From UBA7236 sp035439505 (lineage in GTDB: Bacteria > Bacteroidota > Bacteroidia > Chitinophagales > BACL12): 64,000 bases of DNA. The stretch spans positions 8,005 through 72,004 of the forward strand of contig DAORKJ010000009.1 of NCBI GenBank assembly GCA_035439505.1, given 5' to 3'. A program made the translations under genes and the position numbers. The notes beneath the pieces are model-generated. The model saw nothing but the letters and a program-made list of their open reading frames with translations. It did not search any database and was not told where the DNA came from. Below are positions 56,201 through 64,000 of this stretch, one piece after another. Positions within the stretch are counted from its first letter, which is position 1. Every line of letters starts with the position of its first letter.

Positions 56201-58567
56201 CTATTCTTTTATAAATTTCAGGCTAGCTTCTCCGTCTGTCGTTTTGACTTTTAATAAGTAAATACCAGAAGTAAATGTTCTTACATCAATTTGTATAAGT
56301 GATGAAACAATAGTTTGTGTCCACAAAATTTGCCCTGCGATGTTTATGACCTCAATAATAGATCCGTCAAATCCTGTATATTCTACATATAAAATATTAT
56401 CAGTTGGGTTGGGATATATTTTAAGTGTATTTAAAATACTTTCACTGACACTTAATCCCTCGTCAATTAATAGATTGCAATCATCATCCAGACCATTTAG
56501 TATTTCATCTGCTCCGGGATAGATGTTAGGGTTGGTATCATCGCAATCTGCATCATCTTCTACAAAGCCATCGGGAATTGAGCAAGAAAGTGAGTCAACA
56601 TTTATATTTCCAAAGTCGTCTCCGTCTGCATCTTCAAAGGAATGGATATAGGTTAGGTTATCATCAACAAAGCCATCGCAATCGTTATCTAAATAGTCAC
56701 AAATTTCAATTGCTCCCGGATAAATTAAATTATTTGCATCATCACAATCAGTTGAATCACTTACATATCCAATAAATACGGCTAAGCAAGAATTAATAAA
56801 TATATCAGAATTACCAAAGGAATCTCCATCTTCATCTTTGTATAATGTGTAAGTTGTTAATCCCTCATCTATATCGAAATCGCAGTTATCATCAATGTCA
56901 TTGCAGATTTCACTAGCAGCAGGACTAATTTCGACATTTAAATCATTGCAATCCTCACTGTTAATTACATAACCTTCAAGTTCAAAACATGCAATTGAGT
57001 CATTGAATGTATCACCAAAATCATCACCATCAACATCTGCAAAATAGGTAACAAATATCGCATCTTCGTCAATTAAGCCATTGCAATTGTCATCGTTGGT
57101 ATTGCAAATATCTTCAGCAGAAGGATAAGTGAACGGGTCGTCATCATTACAATCACTGCTGTCGCCAACATATCCAATAGGTAAATTGCATGAAAGTGAA
57201 TCATTTAGTAAATCACCATATCCATCCTCATCACTATCTGCATAAAATAAAGTAGGCGTACAGGATGCAGCGAGTTTAACTACCCAAAAATCCCAATTAT
57301 TTCCAATTCCATTGTGATCAGTTACATCTCCATCCGTTGATCTAGCCCAGCCAGTTACTATATACCCCTCGTCAGAGGCTTGTGTGATAGATAATGCTTC
57401 GTCTGTGTTAGAACCACCGAGCGATTTTTCCCAAATAATATTTCCATTAGAATCGATATTCACAATCCAATAATCTGAATATCCTGCTAGCCCGTGGTGC
57501 CCGGTCACATTTCCATCATTAGAACCTGAATGACCTGCGAGTATATAAGAGGTGTCAATTGCTCTATAAATAGAAAATCCTTCTTCAGAAGAACTACCGC
57601 CAAGACATTTTTGCCACATTAAAACACCTAGGCTATCTATTTTTATAACCCAATAATCAGAAACGCCACCATGAAAGCCAGAAATATCACCATTATTAGA
57701 TTGGGTGTATCCTAAAATAATATACCCACTATCAGCAGTATTACTTACACTGAAAGCATCTTCATAGTTTGTGCCTCCATATGCTTTTTGCCACTGTAAA
57801 ACCCCATCTTCAGTTATTTTAATCACCCAAAAATCACCTAAACCGTGATTTCCGAAAACATCGCCGTTATTTGAAGAAGAATGGCCTACTATTAAAAATC
57901 CACCATCAAGTGTTTTGATGGCAGACTGCGCTTGATCATCTTCTGTCCCGCCGTAACATTTTTGCCAAACTAAATCTCCATCTGAATTTATTTTTAAAAT
58001 CCAATAGTCTGCTTCTCCATGATTACCACTCACATCGCCATTATTTGATGAAGATAAACCTGTAATTAAATATCCACCATCATCTATAATTGTTACTGAA
58101 TTACCTCGATCTGAGGATGTTCCGCCATAAGATTTCTGCCACTGAATGTTCCCAATTGAATCAAGTTTAATAATCCATACATCATCTGCCCCATTGTTCT
58201 CACTTAGGTCGCCATCAGTCGAAGTTGAAAACCCCACAATAATAAATCCGAGATCTTGTGTTTGTTTAATTTGAAAGGCTTGCTCCCAACCACTGCCACC
58301 ATAAGATTCCTCCCATTCAATCTCACCTATACTATCCAATTTTGCAACCCAAATATCTCCTGATCCGGCATACTCGGTCACGTCGCCATCATTAGACCAA
58401 GTATCACCAGTAACAATAAATCCGCCTCCAATGTCTTCGCAAATGCTATATGAGGCATCATAACCTGAGCCTCCGAGCGCTTTCTGCCAATGAATTTCAG
58501 GCACTTGGGCGAAGATACAACTTTGAAAAATCAGGCATAAAGCAAAAGGAGTAACTAAATCTTTCAC
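56201..58567 (-). CDS. T9SS-secreted seven-repeat propeller protein with four MopE motifs
   Basis: The 788 residues open with a signal peptide ending near CIFAQ. Seven repeats of about 58 residues (WQK.(Y/L)GG, GYI(V/L).G, NGDVSGNHG, DYW(I/V).KI) suggest a seven-bladed propeller. Four MopE-type motifs follow (NTNDDNCNGLIDED, NDIDDNCDFDIDEG, DYLDNDCDGFVDDN, NGLDDDCNLLIDEG), then the sorting domain (IYPNPTDNILYVEY to the end LKFIKE). It is a paralogue of 53067-55022 with two more MopE units. It is divergent from the large intact gene at 58712, with a 144-bp spacer. Confidence 0.87.
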   Translation of the reverse strand: MKDLVTPFALCLIFQSCIFAQVPEIHWQKALGGSGYDASYSICEDIGGGFIVTGDTWSNDGDVTEYAGSGDIWVAKLDSIGEIEWEESYGGSGWEQAFQIKQTQDLGFIIVGFSTSTDGDLSENNGADDVWIIKLDSIGNIQWQKSYGGTSSDRGNSVTIIDDGGYLITGLSSSNNGDVSGNHGEADYWILKINSDGDLVWQKCYGGTEDDQAQSAIKTLDGGFLIVGHSSSNNGDVFGNHGLGDFWVIKITEDGVLQWQKAYGGTNYEDAFSVSNTADSGYIILGYTQSNNGDISGFHGGVSDYWVIKIDSLGVLMWQKCLGGSSSEEGFSIYRAIDTSYILAGHSGSNDGNVTGHHGLAGYSDYWIVNIDSNGNIIWEKSLGGSNTDEALSITQASDEGYIVTGWARSTDGDVTDHNGIGNNWDFWVVKLAASCTPTLFYADSDEDGYGDLLNDSLSCNLPIGYVGDSSDCNDDDPFTYPSAEDICNTNDDNCNGLIDEDAIFVTYFADVDGDDFGDTFNDSIACFELEGYVINSEDCNDLNVEISPAASEICNDIDDNCDFDIDEGLTTYTLYKDEDGDSFGNSDIFINSCLAVFIGYVSDSTDCDDANNLIYPGAIEICDYLDNDCDGFVDDNLTYIHSFEDADGDDFGNINVDSLSCSIPDGFVEDDADCDDTNPNIYPGADEILNGLDDDCNLLIDEGLSVSESILNTLKIYPNPTDNILYVEYTGFDGSIIEVINIAGQILWTQTIVSSLIQIDVRTFTSGIYLLKVKTTDGEASLKFIKE

Positions 58568-58711
58568 AATTGGAGTTTTGACAAATATAATTAAAATATA
58601 AGGAATACAAAAAAGGTGTATATTTACCTTAAAAATGAAAACACCTTTCTTCTATATAATATTTTCTATTTTTTGTTGAACACATATCAATTAACCATTT
58701 AATTAATTTAC

Positions 58712-61591
58712 ATGAGAACTAAATCAAAACATTTATTCAACTTGGAAAAACTTGCAAAAGTTTTTCTTTTTAATTTAAGTTTATTTATTTTTTTGTTTCA
58801 AGGTAATTTATTAAAAGCCGAAAATTATTTTTATACCAATTATTTATTTGAACCAAATATTATAAATAACTGTCTCCCAGATTCAACATTTGATGACAGT
58901 CTGAATGTATATTCAGATGGAGATACAGTAAGTCTTTTCACTTCAGGAGCAGATACATTAATTGTACTTTATGCATCTGAAAGTGCTGACACTAATTCTT
59001 CGGCAAAACTCATTCCTTTTGCAACAGAAGATATGGTTATTAGCATTAATAGTAATAATCAACCTGTTCAGCACGGTCTGTATGGAATAAATGTATCAGA
59101 TTTATTTGAACACGTAGGCGAATTCACACCAGATGGGACACCTAATCCCTATTACTTACAATCGTGGGATGATATAGCTAGATTGGATCCAGCAGTAATC
59201 AGAGCATTCAGTGGGTCAGGTAGTAAATTTATGCATCCTTTAGGATCTGACAACACTGATCCTCTTAATCCTTTTGTTATTTCTGGACTAACAAGAAATG
59301 GAGGTTATGGTTATTGCATCGAAGAAATTATTAATTATTACGAAAATACTGACGGAACACCATTTGATGCCCCACCTCTTAATTTGATTATAGCAGATAT
59401 GGGATTACCTACACCCGTTCTAAGCTGGATGAATCCTAATGAAAAAGGTGCATTTAAAGAGTACTATAACAAATGGAACAACCAACCACATTTTGATCCA
59501 ACTGTTATTCCTGACATTGAAGATCAACCGCTTTATATTAATCAATTAATTAGATTGGTTGCACAAATTGAAACATTTAATACTCTTTCAGGTAAAGTCG
59601 ATGTTATACTTGCTATAAATATTTTAAGCCAAACAGTAAATGAGATAAAGGATTTGCTTAATTATTTAGTTGTTGATAATCCAATTTGGCCTGTTCAAGT
59701 TGTAGGAATAGAATTAGGTAATGAAAGTTATTTTCCATCGCATAACCGATTAATTGGCTTTTCTGATTTTGACCATTATTGGTATTTTATAAACGGCGGA
59801 AATGATTATCAGACTGAATTTAGTGACCCATTAGATTTCGAGTTGACAGATGTACTAAGCCTGACAATGCAAGCAGACCATGATTTTATTGGCGACTTGC
59901 GTTCACTTATTCCGTTTGAATTTAAAATTGGAATTCCAGCCATGAATTTACCAAACGGGGCAGGTTGGGCGTTTAAAACCGCCAACCCTGAAGACACTTT
60001 ATATCCTCCTGTAGGTAACCCTGAAGGATTTTCTCCTTGTGAACTTTCTTGGAATCAATGTCTTGCTTTACACTATGATGAAATGGTTGGGGAGGATTAC
60101 GCATTTGATGCCGTTATTTTGCATCCTTACTATACTCCAAGTAATGACCCAGCAGCTGGGTTTGGAACAAATTGGGGGCGGATTCCAACAAATTACGATG
60201 TTGATCCTTTAAATCTAACCCCAAACCATTTGGATAACGATATTTTAACTGACAATGGATATCAAGATTTTGTGGCTCCCATGTATGATTACACAACACC
60301 CGACACAAGACTACAGACCGTATTTGAAGGGATGGTAGGTATTCCTATTTCAGATGATGGAGGTCTCACATATTATGAGGGAACTGGTAATATAAAAGCT
60401 TTAATAAGGACACGCTATAAAGAAAGTTACGATGAACATGCTGGCATCCTTAATTTTCAGTCAGCTGATGTAGGTCCTCAATACAAGGAATTATGGACAA
60501 CAGAATGGAATTTTCATGATGCAGATCATTTAGATTTTCTTCCTATTGGTTATTTAGGTGCAAACCAGATTAGTGAACGATTGGCTGTTTATACGAATAC
60601 TCTTGTTCACTTGGATTTAGTACAAGAGTGGTATTTAAAAAATTTAAAAATGAATCTCCAACCCGGTTATCGACATAACTTTTTTACATATTCAACAATT
60701 CAAAATATTGCAGGTGGAAGCAATATAACTATGCTTAGTGAAAGCAAGCAACAAGACCAAATTCAAAAGGGTTTAATCGCGAGTTGTGCCGAAATTGATC
60801 TGTTACCAGATTATTATATAAAGAAAGGTTCATATTATGGTTTTTCTTTATTAAAAACAATTTATGAGAAAAATCTCTATTATATTTCTTCCACAACCTC
60901 AATGTATATTGCTAACAACAACCTTGCGCCGACCGTTTTCTTAGCACCCTCTGAGAAAAAGTTATTTATTTATTATACAAACATTAAAAATATTCCTCAA
61001 CGGTATATAATTGACCCTAACAATTTAGTTTCCGTTTACCCAGGTGCTTTAGGAGTTTCTTTCAGCGCACCGTCTATTTTATGTGTAGATCCTAAACAAT
61101 TATATTCTACTTCTGGTAGATCTTCTATTTTAGAAAACATAACGAACCAATATCCTTGCACAACTGATATCACAGACTATCCAGATTGGTTTGATTTAAA
61201 AAGTGCTGCCTCAATACCAGGCTTTGCTTTTGTGTCATGTCCTCCAGGAGTTCCCGCGGATTGCAAGTGCGTTGAAGTGCCTGCTACATCAGTTGGCTAC
61301 GTTGAAATACCATTTACTCTACTTCGTTTAGGAGAGTTAGAAGATATTTATCGAATTTACCCAAATCCGACTTCTGAATATTTCATCGTTGAATTAGTTA
61401 CTCCATTTGAATTGGAAAATAATGATTTTCAGGTTGACATCCTAAGTATGACTGGGATGCTTATAAAATCAGTACTTACTGGAGAGGGCCAAAAAATTGA
61501 TATTCAAGATATTCCAGTGGGAGTTTACAATGTAATGATAAGAAAAGAAGGATTCGCTGTTGAGTCGGAAGTGCTTGTGAAAATGAAGTAA
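58712..61591 (+). CDS. Large T9SS-secreted protein, putative clan GH-A-like glycosidase
   Basis: The 959 residues have a signal peptide (hydrophobic stretch NLSLFIFLFQ, then NLLKAE). VVGIELGNESYF (Glu338) and WTTEWNFHD (Glu598) resemble the acid/base NE and nucleophile E sites of GH39/GH51/GH79-like TIM barrels. The spacing of about 260 residues is longer than usual, so the enzymatic call is tentative. The C-terminus has a YPNPTSEYF sorting domain ending VLVKMK. It is the intact paralogue of the interrupted gene at 50114-52927. Substrate and family number cannot be assigned. It would be exported through T9SS and anchored at the cell surface or released. Confidence 0.75.
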   Translation: MRTKSKHLFNLEKLAKVFLFNLSLFIFLFQGNLLKAENYFYTNYLFEPNIINNCLPDSTFDDSLNVYSDGDTVSLFTSGADTLIVLYASESADTNSSAKLIPFATEDMVISINSNNQPVQHGLYGINVSDLFEHVGEFTPDGTPNPYYLQSWDDIARLDPAVIRAFSGSGSKFMHPLGSDNTDPLNPFVISGLTRNGGYGYCIEEIINYYENTDGTPFDAPPLNLIIADMGLPTPVLSWMNPNEKGAFKEYYNKWNNQPHFDPTVIPDIEDQPLYINQLIRLVAQIETFNTLSGKVDVILAINILSQTVNEIKDLLNYLVVDNPIWPVQVVGIELGNESYFPSHNRLIGFSDFDHYWYFINGGNDYQTEFSDPLDFELTDVLSLTMQADHDFIGDLRSLIPFEFKIGIPAMNLPNGAGWAFKTANPEDTLYPPVGNPEGFSPCELSWNQCLALHYDEMVGEDYAFDAVILHPYYTPSNDPAAGFGTNWGRIPTNYDVDPLNLTPNHLDNDILTDNGYQDFVAPMYDYTTPDTRLQTVFEGMVGIPISDDGGLTYYEGTGNIKALIRTRYKESYDEHAGILNFQSADVGPQYKELWTTEWNFHDADHLDFLPIGYLGANQISERLAVYTNTLVHLDLVQEWYLKNLKMNLQPGYRHNFFTYSTIQNIAGGSNITMLSESKQQDQIQKGLIASCAEIDLLPDYYIKKGSYYGFSLLKTIYEKNLYYISSTTSMYIANNNLAPTVFLAPSEKKLFIYYTNIKNIPQRYIIDPNNLVSVYPGALGVSFSAPSILCVDPKQLYSTSGRSSILENITNQYPCTTDITDYPDWFDLKSAASIPGFAFVSCPPGVPADCKCVEVPATSVGYVEIPFTLLRLGELEDIYRIYPNPTSEYFIVELVTPFELENNDFQVDILSMTGMLIKSVLTGEGQKIDIQDIPVGVYNVMIRKEGFAVESEVLVKMK

Positions 61592-61609
61592 AAATAGATT
61601 TGTATGATA

Positions 61610-61652
61610 TTTAAAAGGAACCCGATAAATTTTGTTTCGGGTTCCTTTTAAA
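61610..61652 (+). terminator. Strong terminator of the large T9SS gene
   Basis: A perfect 16-bp stem, TTTAAAAGGAACCCGA with TCGGGTTCCTTTTAAA, encloses an 11-nt loop, starting 18 bp after the stop. A/T-runs on both sides allow action in both directions. Confidence 0.9.
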
Positions 61653-61758
61653 TTTAACACTTGTTAATTCCTTTAAATAAAAAGAAAAAAATAACACAAT
61701 TTAAGGTATACTCTAATTTGTCTTAATAGGCATTTGCAGTAAGTAATATCTGAATTAC

Positions 61759-61945
61759 AAAATACAATCACCCACAAAAGTATTAGGTTTGATTTATTTT
61801 TATCAGGAATTTCCCGGCATAAACACAAAAGCCGCCGCACTATTGCCAGTGCTTTATTCCGTTCCTCCTGAAAAATATGTTCCGGTCATAATGTGCAAGT
61901 TCCTTTCTTTTTATTTTTTTCTCTTTTTTATTTTTCTTTTGAAAA
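61759..61945. repeat. Direct repeat copy B
   Basis: A second copy of the 55913-56097 repeat in the same orientation, almost identical from GCTTTATTCCGTTCCTCC to the end of the pyrimidine tract. Its left inverted arm has diverged. It too lies between convergent genes (61591 and 62008). A further shared 19-mer, TATCCCCATGAAAACACAA, follows copy A at 56169-56187 and recurs at 62614-62632. Confidence 0.8.
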
Positions 61946-62007
61946 TATACAGGTAGAGATAATCTGTAGCTCTGGTTTAATGCTTATGGTTGCAAAAGCT
62001 GAGAGTT

Positions 62008-62538
62008 TCATTGAATAACAACCTTTTGAAATTGATGTGTAGTTGCCGAAGATGAGGTATATAAAATGTAAGTGCCTGGCGGGTACAATGATATATCAAT
62101 TTCTACATCATTTTGAATATTTGCAGTATAAAAAACTGTTCCTTCCATATCGTAAATATTAACAGTAACCGGAATTACTGTATTGTTTTGTATGAGTCGT
62201 AATTTCAGTAATTCTTTAACAATTTGTGGCTCAAAAATTATATTACTTGAAGCCGGTCTTTTGATTTCAATAGGAATTGGAATGTGAGCAGTTTCTGATT
62301 GTATGGGAAGTTCTTTGAAATTCCACTCCGGAACTATCAAATCTTGTATGATTGATTCAGTTTCAAGTCCATTTTGGTTTGCAGGTATTTGCATTTCGAC
62401 ATTTGTTGATTGTTGTTTTTCACGGATGAATTCCATGAATTCACTGTTTAAGGTTTGTCCGAATGCATTAATATTAATACAAAAGTAAATTGAGAAGAGT
62501 ATGCCTTTTATAAAGATGCTAGTTATTTGTGATTTCAT
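62008..62538 (-). CDS. Small secreted protein with T9SS-type C-terminal domain
   Basis: The 176 residues have a signal peptide (GILFSIYFCININAFGQ), a Pro/Gln-rich middle, and a C-terminal strand-rich part (VNIYDMEGTVFYTANIQNDV, then ISLYPPGTYILYTSSSA and FQKVVIQ). That end follows the layout of type A sorting domains but lacks a clear PNP motif. It could be a degenerate paralogue left with little besides the sorting domain. Its first residues, MKSQI, match the start of the interrupted gene at 52927. Confidence 0.65.
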   Translation of the reverse strand: MKSQITSIFIKGILFSIYFCININAFGQTLNSEFMEFIREKQQSTNVEMQIPANQNGLETESIIQDLIVPEWNFKELPIQSETAHIPIPIEIKRPASSNIIFEPQIVKELLKLRLIQNNTVIPVTVNIYDMEGTVFYTANIQNDVEIDISLYPPGTYILYTSSSATTHQFQKVVIQ

Positions 62539-63352
62539 AGTTCGGTATTTTTATACTGTTTTCAACTGAAAATTTAAAAAGCAAGGGCTCAGAAGGACTC
62601 CGATAACCCTCGCTATCCCCATGAAAACACAAAGTAAATTTATTCAATTTTCTCGAATTTCACGGTAAAGCCAATAATTTATTTACGGCTTCAATTCCAA
62701 TTACCATCAGCTATGTTGAAAGTTGGGATTCTAATTCTCAAAATAACCCTCAATGGTACTAACCACCAAGAATAGCGGGACTTCTAAATATGTTCATGAT
62801 AAGGGAGATCGCTACTCTTTAATAAAAAATCCCTTAAAATCCTTGGTTATTTAAAAAACATACAGTAACTTACACCTCCCCAAATGTTTTGGATTGAAGG
62901 GAATAAGCTGAAAATGCTTGTTTCTAAACAAAATTTTAATTGGTGTTGGCTACCAATTACTTGTACACAATACTGGATGGGGTGCAAAAAATGTTCATAT
63001 TAAAATGCTGCATTATTGTACAAATGCCAATTCCCTGATATACTTTTAGGGAATACAAAGGGCAGCCTTACGGGGCTGCCACATTGAAGTTGATAAGGTC
63101 GGCTTATCAACAAAATCTTAAGGAGTGGGGATGTATTTCTTCACTCTTTTTTAATTTGTGTTTAAATATAAGTTATTTTTTTGAAACACACCAAATTATT
63201 TCATAATAAATAATTATACCCATTGGAACTTTTCAGCAATGTATATTGTATACTATAATGTCGGCTTATCTTCAAACTCCTTCACATCAGGGGGTGAACG
63301 GTGAATACCATTTTTCTATAACAAGGGAACCCTGATTCCTCAAAACATTGTT
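62539..63352. other. Gene-free tract with three consecutive hairpins
   Basis: No convincing gene in 814 bp. At 63030-63054 ATTCCCT pairs with AGGGAAT, at 63061-63080 GGCAGCC pairs with GGCTGCC, and at 63090-63110 TTGATAAG pairs with CTTATCAA. All three are perfect and only 6-9 bp apart. The motif GTCGGCTTATC of the last recurs near 63260. A structured small RNA or a repeat remnant is possible. Confidence 0.45.
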
Positions 63353-63802
63353 ATGGAAAACAAACCTACTCCTCAGGGCTCCCATGGCAGTGAGGAAAAT
63401 ACGAATCACAGCCAAGTTAGAGACCAATTAACTAAGTCCCAAAAAGCATTGCTAATCTTTTTCCTTAGTGCTGAAGCGTGCTGCCTTGTTTATTTTTGCT
63501 TACACACTGAAAGCATGCATGCTGAAGTCAAAGTTATGTTGTCAATCACTTGTATTTTGCGTAACGTAGGACTTTATTATGTCTACCAATTACCGACTGC
63601 AGTGTCAAAAATCGAAAAGCACTTCGCGGTAATTTTTATTCTTTTGTTTTTTACACATTTTGTATTTTTTCATGACTGGAAATATGGCTTTTACATTTGT
63701 GATACTACCTGCATTGTTATTATTGCGGATTTCGTAATTACTTTTGTTTTTACCCGTATTTTGTGTCTGATATTTAATATGATAGCCAGCAGAAATTCGT
63801 AA
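63353..63802 (+). CDS. Membrane protein of unknown function
   Basis: The 149 residues have a hydrophilic N-terminal 30 (rich in Asn, Gln, Ser, His) and then about four hydrophobic helices (KALLIFFLSAEACCLVYFCL; MLSITCILRNVGLYYVY; HFAVIFILLFFTHFVFF; CIVIIADFVITFVFTRILCL). Several Cys and His lie in or near the membrane. It is followed by a convincing terminator. No family is recognised. Confidence 0.6.
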   Translation: MENKPTPQGSHGSEENTNHSQVRDQLTKSQKALLIFFLSAEACCLVYFCLHTESMHAEVKVMLSITCILRNVGLYYVYQLPTAVSKIEKHFAVIFILLFFTHFVFFHDWKYGFYICDTTCIVIIADFVITFVFTRILCLIFNMIASRNS

Positions 63803-63833
63803 TTTAGTAGATTCACTACCATCATATTAAAAA

Positions 63834-63863
63834 GAACCCACAGACCATAGCGGCTGCGGGTTC
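63834..63863. terminator. Hairpin between convergent genes
   Basis: GAACCCACAG pairs with CTGCGGGTTC (one mismatch) around a 10-nt loop, in the convergent gap between 63802 (+) and the minus-strand frame ending at 63926. A-runs precede it, so it suits the minus strand best. Confidence 0.6.
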
Positions 63864-63925
63864 ACACCATACATCCCATTTAGGGGTTAAACAAGCAATG
63901 CAAGCAAAACACAACAAAGCTGCAA

Positions 63926-64000
63926 TCAATCTGCAGTCTCTTCATTCCCAATATCTTCCCGCACATCATGCAGTTGGTTATTAAGGATAAAATCCACAGC
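63926..64000 (-). CDS. C-terminal end of an unknown protein, cut by the window edge
   Basis: An open frame of 24 codons enters from the right edge (AVDFILNNQLHDVREDIGNE, then ETAD) and stops with TGA at 63926-63928. The acidic, helix-like composition and the terminator-like hairpin just beyond support a real gene end. Nothing can be said about its function. Confidence 0.4.
   Translation of the reverse strand, partial: AVDFILNNQLHDVREDIGNEETAD

Noticed and set aside
39353..64000. A second copy of the tRNA-Glu 3' end marking the far end of the mobile element.
   Set aside because: I looked for the T-arm and acceptor sequence by eye and did not find it. The element may end outside the window or have only a very short core site.

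Overview
The window is a piece of a Bacteroidota chromosome. The evidence is a low GC content, promoters of the TTTG / TAnnTTTG type, a complete Bacteroidota-style division and cell-wall (dcw) cluster with an FtsL-like protein and a long-tailed FtsZ, and several secreted proteins ending in type IX secretion (T9SS) sorting domains. MopE-type metal-binding repeats and seven-bladed propeller-like T9SS proteins suggest an environmental Chitinophagales/Saprospirales-type organism. That placement is inference. Three runs of exactly 100 N (517-616, 8011-8110, 10868-10967) are scaffold gaps, so this looks like a draft or metagenome assembly.

Layout. 1-4.7 kb: a sodium:solute symporter (cut by the window edge and a gap), a 36-residue membrane peptide overlapping it, a secreted PIG-L type deacetylase and a small secreted protein, all on the minus strand. 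4.8-16.8 kb: housekeeping and metabolic genes. These are a GNAT/GT2/SDR/VOC run, a lipase-like hydrolase pair, an endonuclease/exonuclease/phosphatase-family protein, glycerol kinase, dihydrolipoyl dehydrogenase, a formimidoylglutamase-like ureohydrolase, and a TetR regulator overlapping an Asp-nucleophile alpha/beta hydrolase. 16.9-32.7 kb: the minus-strand dcw operon mraZ-rsmH-ftsL-ftsI-murE-mraY-murD-ftsW-murG-murC-ftsQ-ftsA-ftsZ. Most of its genes overlap or abut, and three tandem MraZ-type boxes precede mraZ. 32.9-37.7 kb: comEC, a repeat-bearing spacer and a gap-pgk operon.

37.8-45.1 kb: a mobilizable element inserted at tRNA-Glu. A serine recombinase reads into the tRNA in antisense. 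Behind it are a HEPN-like gene, an HUH relaxase, a MobC-like protein, a VirD4/TraG-type coupling protein, a 52-residue membrane peptide, a lipoprotein and a coiled-coil membrane protein. No mating-pair formation genes are visible, so it is better called an IME than an ICE. Its far end was not found. 46.2-49.5 kb holds an unrecognised 622-residue protein 11 bp upstream of a second sodium:solute symporter, driven by a good promoter.

49.6-50.1 kb is a gene-free, relatively GC-rich tract packed with perfect hairpins. 50.1-61.6 kb is a mirror-image pair of divergons. Each joins a large putative clan GH-A-like secreted protein to a propeller/MopE T9SS protein. The left large gene is interrupted by one in-frame TAA. 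A PutAbiC-like membrane gene sits between the halves, and a roughly 185 bp direct repeat with long inverted arms lies in the two convergent gaps. 62-64 kb carries a small T9SS-type protein, another hairpin-rich gene-free tract, a membrane protein and the tail of a minus-strand gene.

The strongest leads are the mirror-image T9SS module with its repeats, the hairpin tract at 49.6-50.1 kb, and the 622-residue protein/symporter pair.
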